From Chromobacterium aquaticum (GTDB lineage Bacteria; Pseudomonadota; Gammaproteobacteria; Burkholderiales; Chromobacteriaceae), in NCBI RefSeq assembly GCF_021129195.1, contig NZ_JAJOHW010000035.1, positions 1-64,000 on the forward strand: a DNA stretch of 64,000 nt. Direction: 5' to 3'. A program made the translations under genes and the position numbers. Each line of letters begins with the position of its first letter. Within the stretch, counting starts at the first letter, position 1. Below, one piece after another: positions 1-8,207 of this stretch. The notes beneath the pieces are model-generated. The model saw only the letters and a list, made by a program, of their open reading frames with translations. It did not search any database and was not told the origin of the DNA.

Positions 1-578
1 TGGCCGAACCGCTGCTGGCGCGGCTGCAGGCCGGCGGCGTGCGCGTGGAGCGCGATCCGGGGCCGGCGCAAGGCTGGCTGGAATGGGAGAGTTTGCGGCT
101 GGCGCTGTCGGATGGCCGCAGCGCGACTCGCCGCGCGGCCGACAGCGGCCACGCCGGCTGGGCGGTATTCGATCTGGCTTTGGATTACGCCAGCGTGTGG
201 CGGTTGGCTCTGGCGGTGGCGGACCAGGCCGCGCCGGAAGTGGCTGCGCGGGCGGAGGGCGTGTTGCAGGCGGCCGGCCTGCTGGTGTCGCGGATGGATG
301 ACGCCGCCGGCATGGCGGTGCTGCGCACCGTGGCGATGCTGGCGAACGAGGCGGCCGACGCGGTGGGGCAGGGCGTGGCCACGGCGGACAGCGTGGACCT
401 GGCCATGCGTTTGGGCACTGCTTATCCCTGCGGGCCGCTGGCCTGGGCTGATCGTCTCGGCAACGATTTCGTCGCGCAGACGCTGGATGCCCTGTGCGCG
501 CATTACGGCGACGAACGCTACCGGGTGTCGCCCTTGCTGCGGCGGCGGGCCTTGTCCGGAGGGTGCTTCCATGACTGA
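1..578 (+). CDS. paaH: 3-hydroxyacyl-CoA dehydrogenase PaaH/PaaC, C-terminal part (5' end outside window)
   Basis: The open frame runs in from the left edge without a stop, so this is the C-terminal ~190 residues of a longer protein. It resembles the C-terminal helical domain of NAD-dependent 3-hydroxyacyl-CoA dehydrogenases, including the segment RLGTAYPCGPLAWADRLG that helps form the substrate pocket. In phenylacetate degradation this enzyme oxidises 3-hydroxyadipyl-CoA to 3-oxoadipyl-CoA. The stop overlaps the start of the next gene (paaI) by 8 bases, which places it in the paa operon. The Rossmann domain cannot be seen here. Family assignment is good; the exact substrate is inferred from context. 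Confidence 0.82.
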   Translation, partial: AEPLLARLQAGGVRVERDPGPAQGWLEWESLRLALSDGRSATRRAADSGHAGWAVFDLALDYASVWRLALAVADQAAPEVAARAEGVLQAAGLLVSRMDDAAGMAVLRTVAMLANEAADAVGQGVATADSVDLAMRLGTAYPCGPLAWADRLGNDFVAQTLDALCAHYGDERYRVSPLLRRRALSGGCFHD

Positions 579-1011
579 GTACGAGCTTGCCTGCCGCCAG
601 GCCGAGCAAAGCGCGTTGGCGCTGCTGAGCCGCGACCGCGCATCGGCCAGCCTGGGCATGGAGCTGTTGGACGTGGGGCCCGGCCGCGCGCGGCTGCGCA
701 TGCGGGTGCGCGACGATATGCTGAACGGCTTTCTGCTGTGTCACGGCGGGCTGCTGTGCGCGCTGGCGGACACCGCCTTCGCCATCGCCTGCAATTCCTG
801 GGGGCCGCAGGCCGTCGGCGCCGCCATCAGCATGGATTATCTGCGGCCGGCCCGCGGAGGCGACTGCGTGACCGCTACGGCCGAATGCCTGCATCAAGGC
901 GGGCGGCAAGGCCTTTACGAGGTGAGGCTGAGCAATCAGCGCGACGAAATCCTGGCCTTGCTGCGTGGCCGCTCACACCGGATTGGCGCGTGCGCCGCCT
1001 CGGATGATTAA
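571..1011 (+). CDS. paaI: Hydroxyphenylacetyl-CoA thioesterase PaaI
   Basis: 146-residue hotdog-fold acyl-CoA thioesterase. The family signature is visible as CHGGLLCALADTAFAIACNS (around residues 50-70), where GG and the downstream Asp are the conserved PaaI features. It is thought to rescue CoA by cleaving dead-end hydroxyphenylacetyl-CoA products of the paa pathway. The ATG at 571 lies inside the end of the upstream dehydrogenase gene (8-base overlap), suggesting translational coupling. The length is normal for the family. Confidence 0.9.
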   Translation: MTEYELACRQAEQSALALLSRDRASASLGMELLDVGPGRARLRMRVRDDMLNGFLLCHGGLLCALADTAFAIACNSWGPQAVGAAISMDYLRPARGGDCVTATAECLHQGGRQGLYEVRLSNQRDEILALLRGRSHRIGACAASDD

Positions 1012-1170
1012 GCAAGAGGAGGTTTTATTGGATCAGCCGGCAAGAGTGGCTAGCAAGAGCCGGTTTTGCGGCCAAGGCAGGTCGGCGCAACGCCGTATCA
1101 GGAGCGTTGTCAGCCGCTCTAAACAGGAAATGGCCGCAGAGCCAGCCCCCTATCACACAGGAGAAGCACC

Positions 1171-2481
1171 ATGCCCGCCCCCCGCCCGTCGTCCAGCGAA
1201 CTGGACGCGATGGAAACCGCCAGCCGCGATGAGTTGTCCGCCTTGCAACTGCGGCGCTTGCGCTGGTCTTTGCAGCATACCTACGACAATGTCGGCCACT
1301 TCCGCGCCAAGTGCGAACAGCGCGAGGTCCATCCCGAGCAGTTGCGGCGGCTGGAGGATTTGTCCCGCTTTCCCTTCACCAGCAAGGCGGATTTGCGCGA
1401 CAACTACCCGTTCGGTCTGTTCGCGGTGCCGCGCGAGCAGGTGGCGCGGATTCACGCCAGCAGCGGCACCACCGGCCAGCCCACGGTGGTGGGCTATACC
1501 CGCGGCGATATCGATGCCTGGGCCACGGTGGTGGCGCGTTCCATCCGCGCCGCTGGCGGCCGTCGCGGCAGCATGGTGCACATCGCTTACGGCTATGGGC
1601 TGTTCACCGGCGGCCTGGGCGCGCATTACGGCGCCGAACGCCTGGGCTGCACCGTGGTGCCGATGTCCGGCGGCCAGACCGAGCGCCAGGTGCAGCTGAT
1701 CCAGGATTTCCGCCCTGACATCATCATGGTCACGCCGTCCTATATGCTGAATATTCTCGATGAAATGGAACGGCGGGGCATGGACGCCGCGCTTTCCTCG
1801 CTGCAGGTCGGCATCTTCGGCGCCGAGCCGTGGACCGGACTGATGCGGCAGGAGATCGAGCGCCGCGCCGGCATCGACGCGGTGGACATCTACGGCCTGT
1901 CCGAGGTGATGGGGCCGGGCGTGGCCAGCGAGTGCGTGGAAAGCAAGGACGGCCCGGTGATCTGGGAGGATTTCTTCTACCCGGAAATCATCGATCCGCA
2001 CAGCGGCGAAGTGCTGCCGGATGGCGAGGAGGGCGAATTGGTGCTGACCTCGCTGACCAAGGAAGCGATGCCGGTGATCCGCTACCGCACTCGCGACCTG
2101 ACCCGGCTGCTGCCGCCCAGCAGCCGCTCGATGCGGCGCATCGGCAAGATCGTCGGCCGTTCCGACGATATGTTGATCATCCGTGGCGTCAATGTGTTTC
2201 CCACCCAGATCGAAGAGTTGATCCTGCAGCAGCCAGGCTTGGCGCCGCACTTCTATCTGGAGGTGAGCAAGGATGGCCATCTGGATCAGCTGGTGGTCTA
2301 TGTCGAGCGCGAACCCAGCGGGCCGGCGCGAGACGATGCCAAACAGCTGGCGGCGCGACAGTTGCAGCACGGGATCAAGAGCCATGTCGGCGTGACGACC
2401 ACAGTGCAGGTGGTGGAGCCGATGGCGATAGAGCGTTCGGTGGGCAAGGCGCGGCGGGTGGTGGACAAGCGCCCGCGCTGA
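1171..2481 (+). CDS. paaK: Phenylacetate-CoA ligase PaaK
   Basis: 436-residue AMP-forming ligase that activates phenylacetate to phenylacetyl-CoA, the first step of the pathway, in the cytoplasm. The ATP-binding P-loop SSGTTGQPTVVGYT is near residue 92, the acidic core motif YGLSEVMGPG near 236, and the C-terminal hinge/lid region VGRSDDMLIIRGVNVFPTQI near 335. Length matches the PaaK family. An AGGAGAAG ribosome-binding site sits 4 bases upstream of the ATG. A 159-base gap separates it from paaI, so it may also have its own promoter. Confidence 0.95.
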   Translation: MPAPRPSSSELDAMETASRDELSALQLRRLRWSLQHTYDNVGHFRAKCEQREVHPEQLRRLEDLSRFPFTSKADLRDNYPFGLFAVPREQVARIHASSGTTGQPTVVGYTRGDIDAWATVVARSIRAAGGRRGSMVHIAYGYGLFTGGLGAHYGAERLGCTVVPMSGGQTERQVQLIQDFRPDIIMVTPSYMLNILDEMERRGMDAALSSLQVGIFGAEPWTGLMRQEIERRAGIDAVDIYGLSEVMGPGVASECVESKDGPVIWEDFFYPEIIDPHSGEVLPDGEEGELVLTSLTKEAMPVIRYRTRDLTRLLPPSSRSMRRIGKIVGRSDDMLIIRGVNVFPTQIEELILQQPGLAPHFYLEVSKDGHLDQLVVYVEREPSGPARDDAKQLAARQLQHGIKSHVGVTTTVQVVEPMAIERSVGKARRVVDKRPR

Positions 2482-2517
2482 CAACTTCGCCGCATGGTTC
2501 GCATTTTCGCTTGTTAT

Positions 2518-2537
2518 TTTATCGAACGATCGGTAAA
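2518..2537. promoter_or_regulatory. Palindrome upstream of paaA, candidate PaaR operator
   Basis: TTTATCGAACGATCGGTAAA is a 20-base imperfect palindrome (8 of 10 base pairs symmetric) in the paaK-paaA gap, 68 bases before the paaA start. A TetR-family gene (paaR) lies 4 kb downstream in the same locus, and TetR proteins bind palindromes of this size. That PaaR binds here is inference. Confidence 0.5.
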
Positions 2538-2604
2538 TTAATTGGGAGTTGTCACCGCATGCCGGGCGGCGAGGCCTGGCGGCGTTCATCAAGGAGGATG
2601 GGCG

Positions 2605-3588
2605 ATGTATACCCAAGCATTGGATCAGCCGGACATCAGCGCGCCGGCGGCGGCGTCATCGCCGCGACAGCAGGCGTTCGACGCCAAGCTGGAAGCGGAT
2701 GAAAAGATCGAGGCGCGCGACTGGATGCCGGAGACTTACCGCAAGACCTTGCTGCGGCAGATTTCGCAGCACGCGCATTCCGAAATCGTCGGCATGCTGC
2801 CGGAGGGCAACTGGATCACGCGCGCGCCCACGCTCAAGCGCAAGGCCATCCTGCTGGCCAAGGTGCAGGACGAGGGCGGCCACGGCCTTTATCTGTACGC
2901 GGCGGCGGAAACGCTGGGCGCTTCGCGCGACGAGATGGTGGCGGCGTTGCTGTCCGGCCAGGCCAAGTATTCCAGCATCTTCAACTATCCGACGCTGTGC
3001 TGGGCCGATATCGGCACCATAGGCTGGCTGGTGGACGGCGCCGCGATCATGAACCAGATCCCGCTGTGCCGCTGCTCCTATGGTCCGTATGCCCGCGCGA
3101 TGGTGCGCATCTGCAAGGAAGAAAGCTTTCACCAGCGCCAGGGTTACGACCTGCTGCTGGCGATGATGGACGGCAGCCAGGCGCAGCGTGCCATGGTGCA
3201 GCGTTCGGTGAATCGCTGGTGGTGGCCGGTGCTGATGATGTTCGGCCCGCCGGACCGGGATTCGGTGCATAGCGCCAGCAGCATGCAATGGGGCATCAAG
3301 CGCATTTCCAATGACGATCTGCGGCAGAAGTTCGTCGACGCCATTGTGCAGCAGGCCGAAGTGTTGGGCGTCAGCCTGCCGGACCCGGCGCTGGCCTGGA
3401 ACGCGGAGCGCGGGCATTACGATTTCGGCGAGCCGGACTGGGAGGAGTTCAAGCGAGTGCTGGCCGGCGACGGTCCCTGCAACCGCGAACGCATGGCCGC
3501 GCGTCAGCGCGCGCATGAAGAGGGCGGCTGGGTGCGCGCCGCCGCCCGCGCCCACGCCGATAAGCAGGCGGCGCGCGCCGCCGCCTGA
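2605..3588 (+). CDS. paaA: 1,2-phenylacetyl-CoA epoxidase catalytic subunit PaaA
   Basis: 327-residue diiron ferritin-like oxygenase subunit of the PaaABCE multicomponent monooxygenase, which epoxidises the aromatic ring of phenylacetyl-CoA. Visible diiron ligand motifs are KVQDEGGHG (ExxH type, near residue 88) and [11 protein letters not shown] (ExxxH type, near residue 172). The start at 2605 is chosen because a strong AAGGAGG lies 7 bases upstream; an in-frame start at 2542 would add 21 residues unlike the family. It begins the epoxidase block paaABCDE, with paaB only 12 bases downstream. Confidence 0.95.
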   Translation: MYTQALDQPDISAPAAASSPRQQAFDAKLEADEKIEARDWMPETYRKTLLRQISQHAHSEIVGMLPEGNWITRAPTLKRKAILLAKVQDEGGHGLYLYAAAETLGASRDEMVAALLSGQAKYSSIFNYPTLCWADIGTIGWLVDGAAIMNQIPLCRCSYGPYARAMVRICKEESFHQRQGYDLLLAMMDGSQAQRAMVQRSVNRWWWPVLMMFGPPDRDSVHSASSMQWGIKRISNDDLRQKFVDAIVQQAEVLGVSLPDPALAWNAERGHYDFGEPDWEEFKRVLAGDGPCNRERMAARQRAHEEGGWVRAAARAHADKQAARAAA

Positions 3589-3600
3589 CCAGGAGCTCGC

Positions 3601-4104
3601 ATGTCTGATCGTTCCAGCGCCGGCTGGCCCCGCTTCGAGGTCTTCGTCCTCGGCCGGCACGCCTTGCAATACAAGCATTCCAGCAGCTTGCACGCCAGCG
3701 ATGCGCGGCATGCGCTGCTGCTGGCCCGCGACGTCTATTTCCGCCGCCAGGAAGGCGTGAGCCTGTGGGTGGCGCTCAGCAACAGCTTGCAGGAAAACGG
3801 CATGCCGGCGGTCGTGGTCCGGGAAGCGGCGGAACCGCAGCAGTTCGAGCTGTTCATCCAATTCAAGCCGGGACTGGACCACCTGCACGTCGCCAGCCTG
3901 CTGGCCGAGTCGGCGCCGCAGGCCTTGGCGCAGGCCGAGAGCGCTTTCGGCGCCTTCCCGCCCGGCGCGGTCTGGGCGCTGCCCAGCACTGCGTTGAGCT
4001 GCAGCGAGCCGGAGCAGCGCCGGCTGTTTATCGAGCCGATGGCCAGCAAGCCTTATCGCTTGCCGACTTTCTTCCAACTGCCGGAAGCCGTGAACCATAT
4101 GTGA
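3601..4104 (+). CDS. paaB: Phenylacetyl-CoA epoxidase subunit PaaB with internal duplication
   Basis: PaaB is the small bridging subunit of the epoxidase, normally about 95 residues. This one has 167. Residues 11-62 (FEVFVLGRHALQYKHSSSLH...) are the usual PaaB body and residues 135-167 (SEPEQRRLFIEP...YRLPTFFQLPEAVNHM) the usual tail. The inserted residues 81-132 (FELFIQFKPGLDHLHVASLL...) align with 11-62 at the same spacing, so the body domain appears to be duplicated in tandem and diverged. Position between paaA and paaC supports the identity. Whether both copies dock PaaA/PaaC is unknown. Confidence 0.88.
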   Translation: MSDRSSAGWPRFEVFVLGRHALQYKHSSSLHASDARHALLLARDVYFRRQEGVSLWVALSNSLQENGMPAVVVREAAEPQQFELFIQFKPGLDHLHVASLLAESAPQALAQAESAFGAFPPGAVWALPSTALSCSEPEQRRLFIEPMASKPYRLPTFFQLPEAVNHM

Positions 4105-4115
4105 GGAGAACGCGC

Positions 4116-4898
4116 ATGCGCGTGCAAGCGGAGACGCCGGCAACGGCGGAGGTGAGCCAGGATTTGATCGAGTACGCATTGCGGCTGGGCGACAGCGCAT
4201 TGCTGCTGGGCCAACGTCTGGGTGAATGGTGCGGCCACGCGCCGGAACTGGAGGACGATATCGCGCTGAGCAATATCGCGCTGGACCTGATAGGCCAGGC
4301 GCGGCTGTTGCTGGGCCTGGCCGGCGAATGGGAGGGGCGCGGCCGCGACGAGGACGCGCTGGCTTTTCTGCGCGATGTGCCCGAATACCGCAACCTGACC
4401 CTGGCGGAGCTGCCTAACGGCGACTTCGGCCAGACCGTGCTGCGCATCGCCTTGTTCAGCGGCTATCAAGTGGCGCTGTGGCAGGCGCTGCGCAGCGGCG
4501 GTGACGCGCGGCTGGCGGCGATCGCCGACAAGGCGCTGGCGGAAAGCCGCTACCACCTGCGTTACGCGGCGGAATGGGTGGTGCGGCTGGGGGACGGCAC
4601 CGACGAATCGCGTCGGCGCATGCAGCAGGCGTTGGCGCATTGGTGGCCATATCTGGCCGAGATGTTCGACGACGACGCGCTGGAGCGGCGTCTTGACGGC
4701 ATCGCGCCGCCAGCGCGGCAGCTGCGGGCGGCGTGGGAGGCGCTGATCCTGCCGGTGCTGGCGCAAGCCACGCTGCAGCGGCCCGAGGCCAGCGCGTACC
4801 GCTCCGGTGGCAAGCGCGGCGAGCATAGCGAATTCCTTGGTCATGTGCTGGCGGAAATGCAGTTTCTGCAGCGCGCCTATCCCGGCGGAAACTGGTGA
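4116..4898 (+). CDS. paaC: Phenylacetyl-CoA epoxidase structural subunit PaaC
   Basis: 260-residue ferritin-like partner of PaaA, needed for the structure of the epoxidase but not itself catalytic. Typical features are the early DLIEYALRLGDSALLLGQRL helix and the pattern LSNIALDLIGQARLLL, plus ALAESRYHLRYAAEWVVRLG and GKRGEHSEFLGHVLAEMQ at the C-terminus. The ATG at 4116 follows GGAGAA. Its stop overlaps the next start (TGATG at 4896-4900). Confidence 0.93.
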   Translation: MRVQAETPATAEVSQDLIEYALRLGDSALLLGQRLGEWCGHAPELEDDIALSNIALDLIGQARLLLGLAGEWEGRGRDEDALAFLRDVPEYRNLTLAELPNGDFGQTVLRIALFSGYQVALWQALRSGGDARLAAIADKALAESRYHLRYAAEWVVRLGDGTDESRRRMQQALAHWWPYLAEMFDDDALERRLDGIAPPARQLRAAWEALILPVLAQATLQRPEASAYRSGGKRGEHSEFLGHVLAEMQFLQRAYPGGNW

Positions 4899-5413
4899 TG
4901 GCCAGGCGCGAGCTGACGGTGGCGCAGGCCTGGCGGGCGCTGGAGCGGGTGCCGGATCCGGAAGTGCCGGTGGTGTCGCTGTGCGAACTGGGCATCGTGC
5001 GCCGGGTGCGCAGGGTGGACGGCGATCTGGAGGTGACGCTGACGCCGACTTATTCCGGCTGCCCGGCCACCGAGGCGATCGCAGCCTCGGTGCGCCAGGC
5101 GCTGGGCCGGGCCGGAGAAACGCGGGTGGTTTTGCGCACGCAGCTTAGCCCGCCCTGGACCACGGACTGGATCAGTGCCGCCGGCCGCGACAAGTTACGT
5201 CGCTACGGCATCGCGCCGCCGGAACCGGGTGGTGCGGCGGAGGTCGGCGGCAAGGACTGGCAGCCCCTGCGCTTTCAGCCGGCATCGCCGGCGTGTCCAC
5301 GGTGCGGCAGCCGCCGCAGCCGGCGGCTGAGCCAGTTCGGGGCCACCGCCTGCAAGGCGCTGTATCGCTGCGAAGCGTGTCTGGAGCCGTTCGAGTATTT
5401 CAAACCGATCTGA
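4898..5413 (+). CDS. paaD: PaaD, iron-sulfur/metal maturation protein of the epoxidase
   Basis: 171-residue MIP18/DUF59 protein with a C-terminal zinc-ribbon. The DUF59 part shows VPDPEVPVVSLCELGIVR and the conserved TPTYSGCPATEAI. The C-terminal part has CPRCGS (around 131) and CEAC, four Cys that can bind zinc. PaaD is required for assembly of the epoxidase system. The ATG at 4898 overlaps the paaC stop; a GTG three bases upstream is also possible. Confidence 0.93.
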   Translation: MARRELTVAQAWRALERVPDPEVPVVSLCELGIVRRVRRVDGDLEVTLTPTYSGCPATEAIAASVRQALGRAGETRVVLRTQLSPPWTTDWISAAGRDKLRRYGIAPPEPGGAAEVGGKDWQPLRFQPASPACPRCGSRRSRRLSQFGATACKALYRCEACLEPFEYFKPI

Positions 5414-5426
5414 ACAAGGAGGCCGG

Positions 5427-6494
5427 ATGAGACTCGCTTTTCATCGCCTGCGCATTGTCGATGTGCGCAGGGAAACCGCCGACGCCGTGGTGCTGACTCT
5501 GGAGCCGCCAGCCGAACTGCAGTCGCAATTCCACTTTACCCAGGGCCAGCACCTGGTGTTTCGGGAGCATATCGACGGCGCCGAGGTGCGCCGCTCCTAT
5601 TCGCTGTGCGGCGACGCCGACGAGGATGGGCTGCGGGTGGCGGTGAAGAAAGTGGACGGCGGCGTGTTTTCCAGCCATGTCCACCAATGCTGGCAGCCGG
5701 GGCGCTGGGTGGAGGCGATGCCGCCGACGGGGCGTTTTTTCACGCCGCTGGCGGAGGCGCAGCGCAAGCATTATCTGGGCATCGCCGCCGGCAGCGGCAT
5801 CACGCCCTTGTTGTCCCTGATCAAGACCACGTTGCGGCGCGAACCGCGCAGCCGCTTTACTTTGTTTTACGGCAATCGGCGGCGGCAGGACATTCTGTTC
5901 GCCGAGGAACTGGCGGCGCTGAAGTCCAGCTATCCGGCGCGGCTGGCGGTGCATCATTTCCTGAGCCGCGAGGCGCAACAGCCCGAGCTGTTTCATGGCC
6001 GGCTGGACCGGACGCGGCTGCAGCGGGCGTTGGCGGCGCTGCTGCCGCGAGGCCTGGTCGATGAAGCCTTCGTCTGCGGGCCCAACGATATGATAGATCA
6101 GGCCTGCGCCTGTCTGGAGAGCGCCGGCCTGGCCGCGTCCCGTATCCATTGCGAGCGCTTCGGCGAACCCGTGCGCGGCGCGGCGCCGCCGCCGGCGCGG
6201 GAGGAGGAGAACCCGGCGGCCAGCGTCACGGTGATCATCGACGGCCAGCAGCGGCAGCTGGCGCTGCGTGCCGGTGAGCGCATACTCGCGGCCGCGGTCG
6301 CGGCCGGGGTCGACCTACCTTACTCTTGCCAAGGTGGGGTATGCTGCACCTGCCGAGCCAAGGTGCTGTCCGGCGCGGTGTCCATGGACAAGAATTTCGC
6401 CCTGGAACCCGCCGAGGTGGAACAAGGCTTCGTGCTCGCCTGTCAGGCGCGGCCACGAACCCAGCAAGTGGTGCTCAGTTTTGATGAGCGTTGA
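5427..6494 (+). CDS. paaE: Phenylacetyl-CoA epoxidase reductase PaaE
   Basis: 355-residue electron transfer subunit feeding NADPH electrons to PaaA. N-terminal FAD domain with RRSYSLCG (flavin-binding RxYS, near residue 55), NAD(P) domain with GIAAGSGITPLLSL (near 118) and CGPNDMID (near 217), then a plant-type 2Fe-2S domain with Cys spaced as CQGGVCCTC plus a later Cys in VLACQA. All cluster ligands are present. RBS AAGGAGG lies just upstream. It is the last gene of paaABCDE. Confidence 0.95.
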   Translation: MRLAFHRLRIVDVRRETADAVVLTLEPPAELQSQFHFTQGQHLVFREHIDGAEVRRSYSLCGDADEDGLRVAVKKVDGGVFSSHVHQCWQPGRWVEAMPPTGRFFTPLAEAQRKHYLGIAAGSGITPLLSLIKTTLRREPRSRFTLFYGNRRRQDILFAEELAALKSSYPARLAVHHFLSREAQQPELFHGRLDRTRLQRALAALLPRGLVDEAFVCGPNDMIDQACACLESAGLAASRIHCERFGEPVRGAAPPPAREEENPAASVTVIIDGQQRQLALRAGERILAAAVAAGVDLPYSCQGGVCCTCRAKVLSGAVSMDKNFALEPAEVEQGFVLACQARPRTQQVVLSFDER

Positions 6495-6514
6495 CGGTTG
6501 CTTGCCTAGAGCCG

Positions 6515-6548
6515 CCGGCAAAACCCGGTTAACCCCGGTTTTGCCCGG
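6515..6548. terminator. Inverted repeat between paaE and paaR
   Basis: GGCAAAACC (6517-6525) pairs perfectly with GGTTTTGCC (6537-6545) across an 11-base loop. It lies 20 bases after the paaE stop. No T-run follows, so a Rho-independent terminator is not certain; it could instead be a regulatory structure or operator upstream of paaR. Confidence 0.5.
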
Positions 6549-6617
6549 TGGTTCGTAGTCATCGGGGAGGTTCGTTGCTGCCGCGTCTGGCCTTTTCACT
6601 CAATCTGATATGCGGAT

Positions 6618-7250
6618 ATGGCCAGAACAAAATCTCCCAATTACGAGGCGCAGCAGCAAAACATATTGGAAAACGCGGCCAGGCTGTTTGCCGAGCAGAG
6701 TTTTCCCAGTGCTTCGATAGCCCAGCTGGCTGAGTTGTGCGGCATGTCCAAGCCGCTGTTGTATCACTACTATCGCGACAAATCGCATCTGCTGTTCGAT
6801 ATCGCCGACACCTATGTGGATAAGCTGGTCGGCATCGTCGACGCGGCGGCGCGGCAAGGCCTGCCGGCGGACGCGCATTTGCGGCTGCTGATCGAGCGTT
6901 TCATGGAAGAGTACGCGTCCTCGCGCCATTACCACATGGTGTTGGTACAGGATGTCAAATTCCTGGGCGAGACGGAGCGGAAGCAGGTGAAGGCCAAGCA
7001 GGCCGGGGTGGTGGCGGCGTTCGCCGAACTGATCGCCCGCCTGCGGCCGGAGCTGCCGGCGGCGCAGGTCAAGCCGGTGACGATGACCTTGTTCGGCATG
7101 ATGAACTGGACGTTTACCTGGTTCCGCGCCGATGGCGCGATAGATAGGGCGGGCATGGCGCGCATTGTCAGCCAGTTGTTTCTTCACGGCGTGTATGGAT
7201 GTGGAGAGGGAACTGACTATGAGCAAGTATCTGAGGGAGTACCGCGCTGA
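6618..7250 (+). CDS. paaR: TetR-family transcriptional regulator, probably PaaR
   Basis: 210-residue one-domain-plus-ligand-domain repressor. The N-terminal HTH is clear: AARLFAEQSFPSASIAQLAE followed by MSKPLLYHYYRDKSHLL (residues ~20-60). It sits inside the paa locus between paaE and an enoyl-CoA hydratase, where betaproteobacteria often keep PaaR, the phenylacetyl-CoA-responsive repressor. Its 3' end overlaps the next gene by 32 bases. Family is certain; the PaaR name comes from context. Confidence 0.85.
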   Translation: MARTKSPNYEAQQQNILENAARLFAEQSFPSASIAQLAELCGMSKPLLYHYYRDKSHLLFDIADTYVDKLVGIVDAAARQGLPADAHLRLLIERFMEEYASSRHYHMVLVQDVKFLGETERKQVKAKQAGVVAAFAELIARLRPELPAAQVKPVTMTLFGMMNWTFTWFRADGAIDRAGMARIVSQLFLHGVYGCGEGTDYEQVSEGVPR

Positions 7251-7992
7251 GCGGATCTGCCATCTGGAAATTCACCGGCCGGCGCGGCACAACGCGCTGA
7301 GCGCCGAACTGATGCGGGAGCTGGAGGCCGCGCTGGACGCGGCGGACGGCGACCCCGCCATCAGCGTCATTCTGCTGTCCGGCACCGAGCAGGCCTTCGC
7401 CGCCGGCGCCGACATCGGCCGCATGGCCGAATGGGACTATCAGCAGGTCTTTCTCGACGACTATGTGAGCCGGCACTGGGAGCGCGCGCGTAGCGTGCGC
7501 AAGCCATTGATCGCGGCGGTGCGCGGCCTGGCGATAGGCGGCGGTTGCGAGCTGGCGATGATGTGCGATGTGATCATCGCCGGCGAGTCCGCCCGCTTCG
7601 GCCAACCGGAAATCAAGCTGGGCACCTTGCCCGGCATGGGCGGCACCCAGCGGCTGCCGCGCGCGATCGGCAAGGCCAAGGCGATGGAGTGGTGTCTGAG
7701 CGGCGAGCTGTACAGCGCCCGTGAGGCGGAGCAGGCCGGCCTGGTGTCGCGGGTGGTGGCCGACGCCGAAGTGCTGGCGACGGCGCAGACGCTGGCCGCG
7801 CGGATGGCCGGCTATTCACTGCCGGCGCTGCTGCTGATAAAGGAGTCCTTGAACCGCGCTTTCGAATCCAGCCTGACCGAGGGCCTGCTGTTCGAGCGGC
7901 GCGCCTTCCACGCCAGTTTCGCGCTGGATGATCGGCGGGAAGGAATGCAGGCCTTTCTCGACAAGCGGCCGCCTCGCTTCCAGCACCGCTAG
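7219..7992 (+). CDS. Enoyl-CoA hydratase (crotonase family), PaaF-like copy 1
   Basis: 257-residue crotonase. The oxyanion hole segment AAGADI and both catalytic glutamates of hydratases are visible in GGGCELAMMCD and GQPEIKLGTLPGMGGTQR. It lacks the Asp that marks the PaaG isomerase, so a hydratase acting on the ring-opened CoA ester is more likely. The start at 7219 has a GGAGAGGG site and overlaps paaR by 32 bases. A second similar hydratase lies at 9422; which one serves which step is not clear. Confidence 0.82.
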   Translation: MSKYLREYRAERICHLEIHRPARHNALSAELMRELEAALDAADGDPAISVILLSGTEQAFAAGADIGRMAEWDYQQVFLDDYVSRHWERARSVRKPLIAAVRGLAIGGGCELAMMCDVIIAGESARFGQPEIKLGTLPGMGGTQRLPRAIGKAKAMEWCLSGELYSAREAEQAGLVSRVVADAEVLATAQTLAARMAGYSLPALLLIKESLNRAFESSLTEGLLFERRAFHASFALDDRREGMQAFLDKRPPRFQHR

Positions 7993-8044
7993 GCGCGCCA
8001 GGAGCGAGGTGAAGGTTTGAGGCCCGGATGCTTCGCTCGTCGTT

Positions 8045-8190
8045 GTTTAAGAACCTGCCCAATGCTTAGCGAGCACGCGCGAGGCAAGGCGTCATGGCTG
8101 GGAAAGCCGCGATGGCCGAGCATGCGGAACGCCTCTGGCGTGTGACGCCTGATGAAACGCGGCAGGCGCTGAATCACTTCTTAATTTATT
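8045..8190 (+). repeat. Degenerate copy of a dispersed palindromic repeat
   Basis: The stretch from TTTAAGAACCTG through GCGAGCACGCGCGAG and CAAGGCG to GGCTG (about 8050-8105) aligns over about 55 bases with one end of the 159-base element at 31875-32033 read in reverse. The inner part is more divergent and the far boundary is unclear. It fills most of the gap between the hydratase and the thiolase gene. Confidence 0.45.
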
Positions 8191-8207
8191 CAATAAGGAG
8201 TCACACC

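Noticed and set aside
1153-2616. Long minus-strand frame opposite paaK (487 codons)
   Set aside because: It is the His/Arg/Gln-rich mirror of a GC-rich coding strand; paaK has all family motifs.
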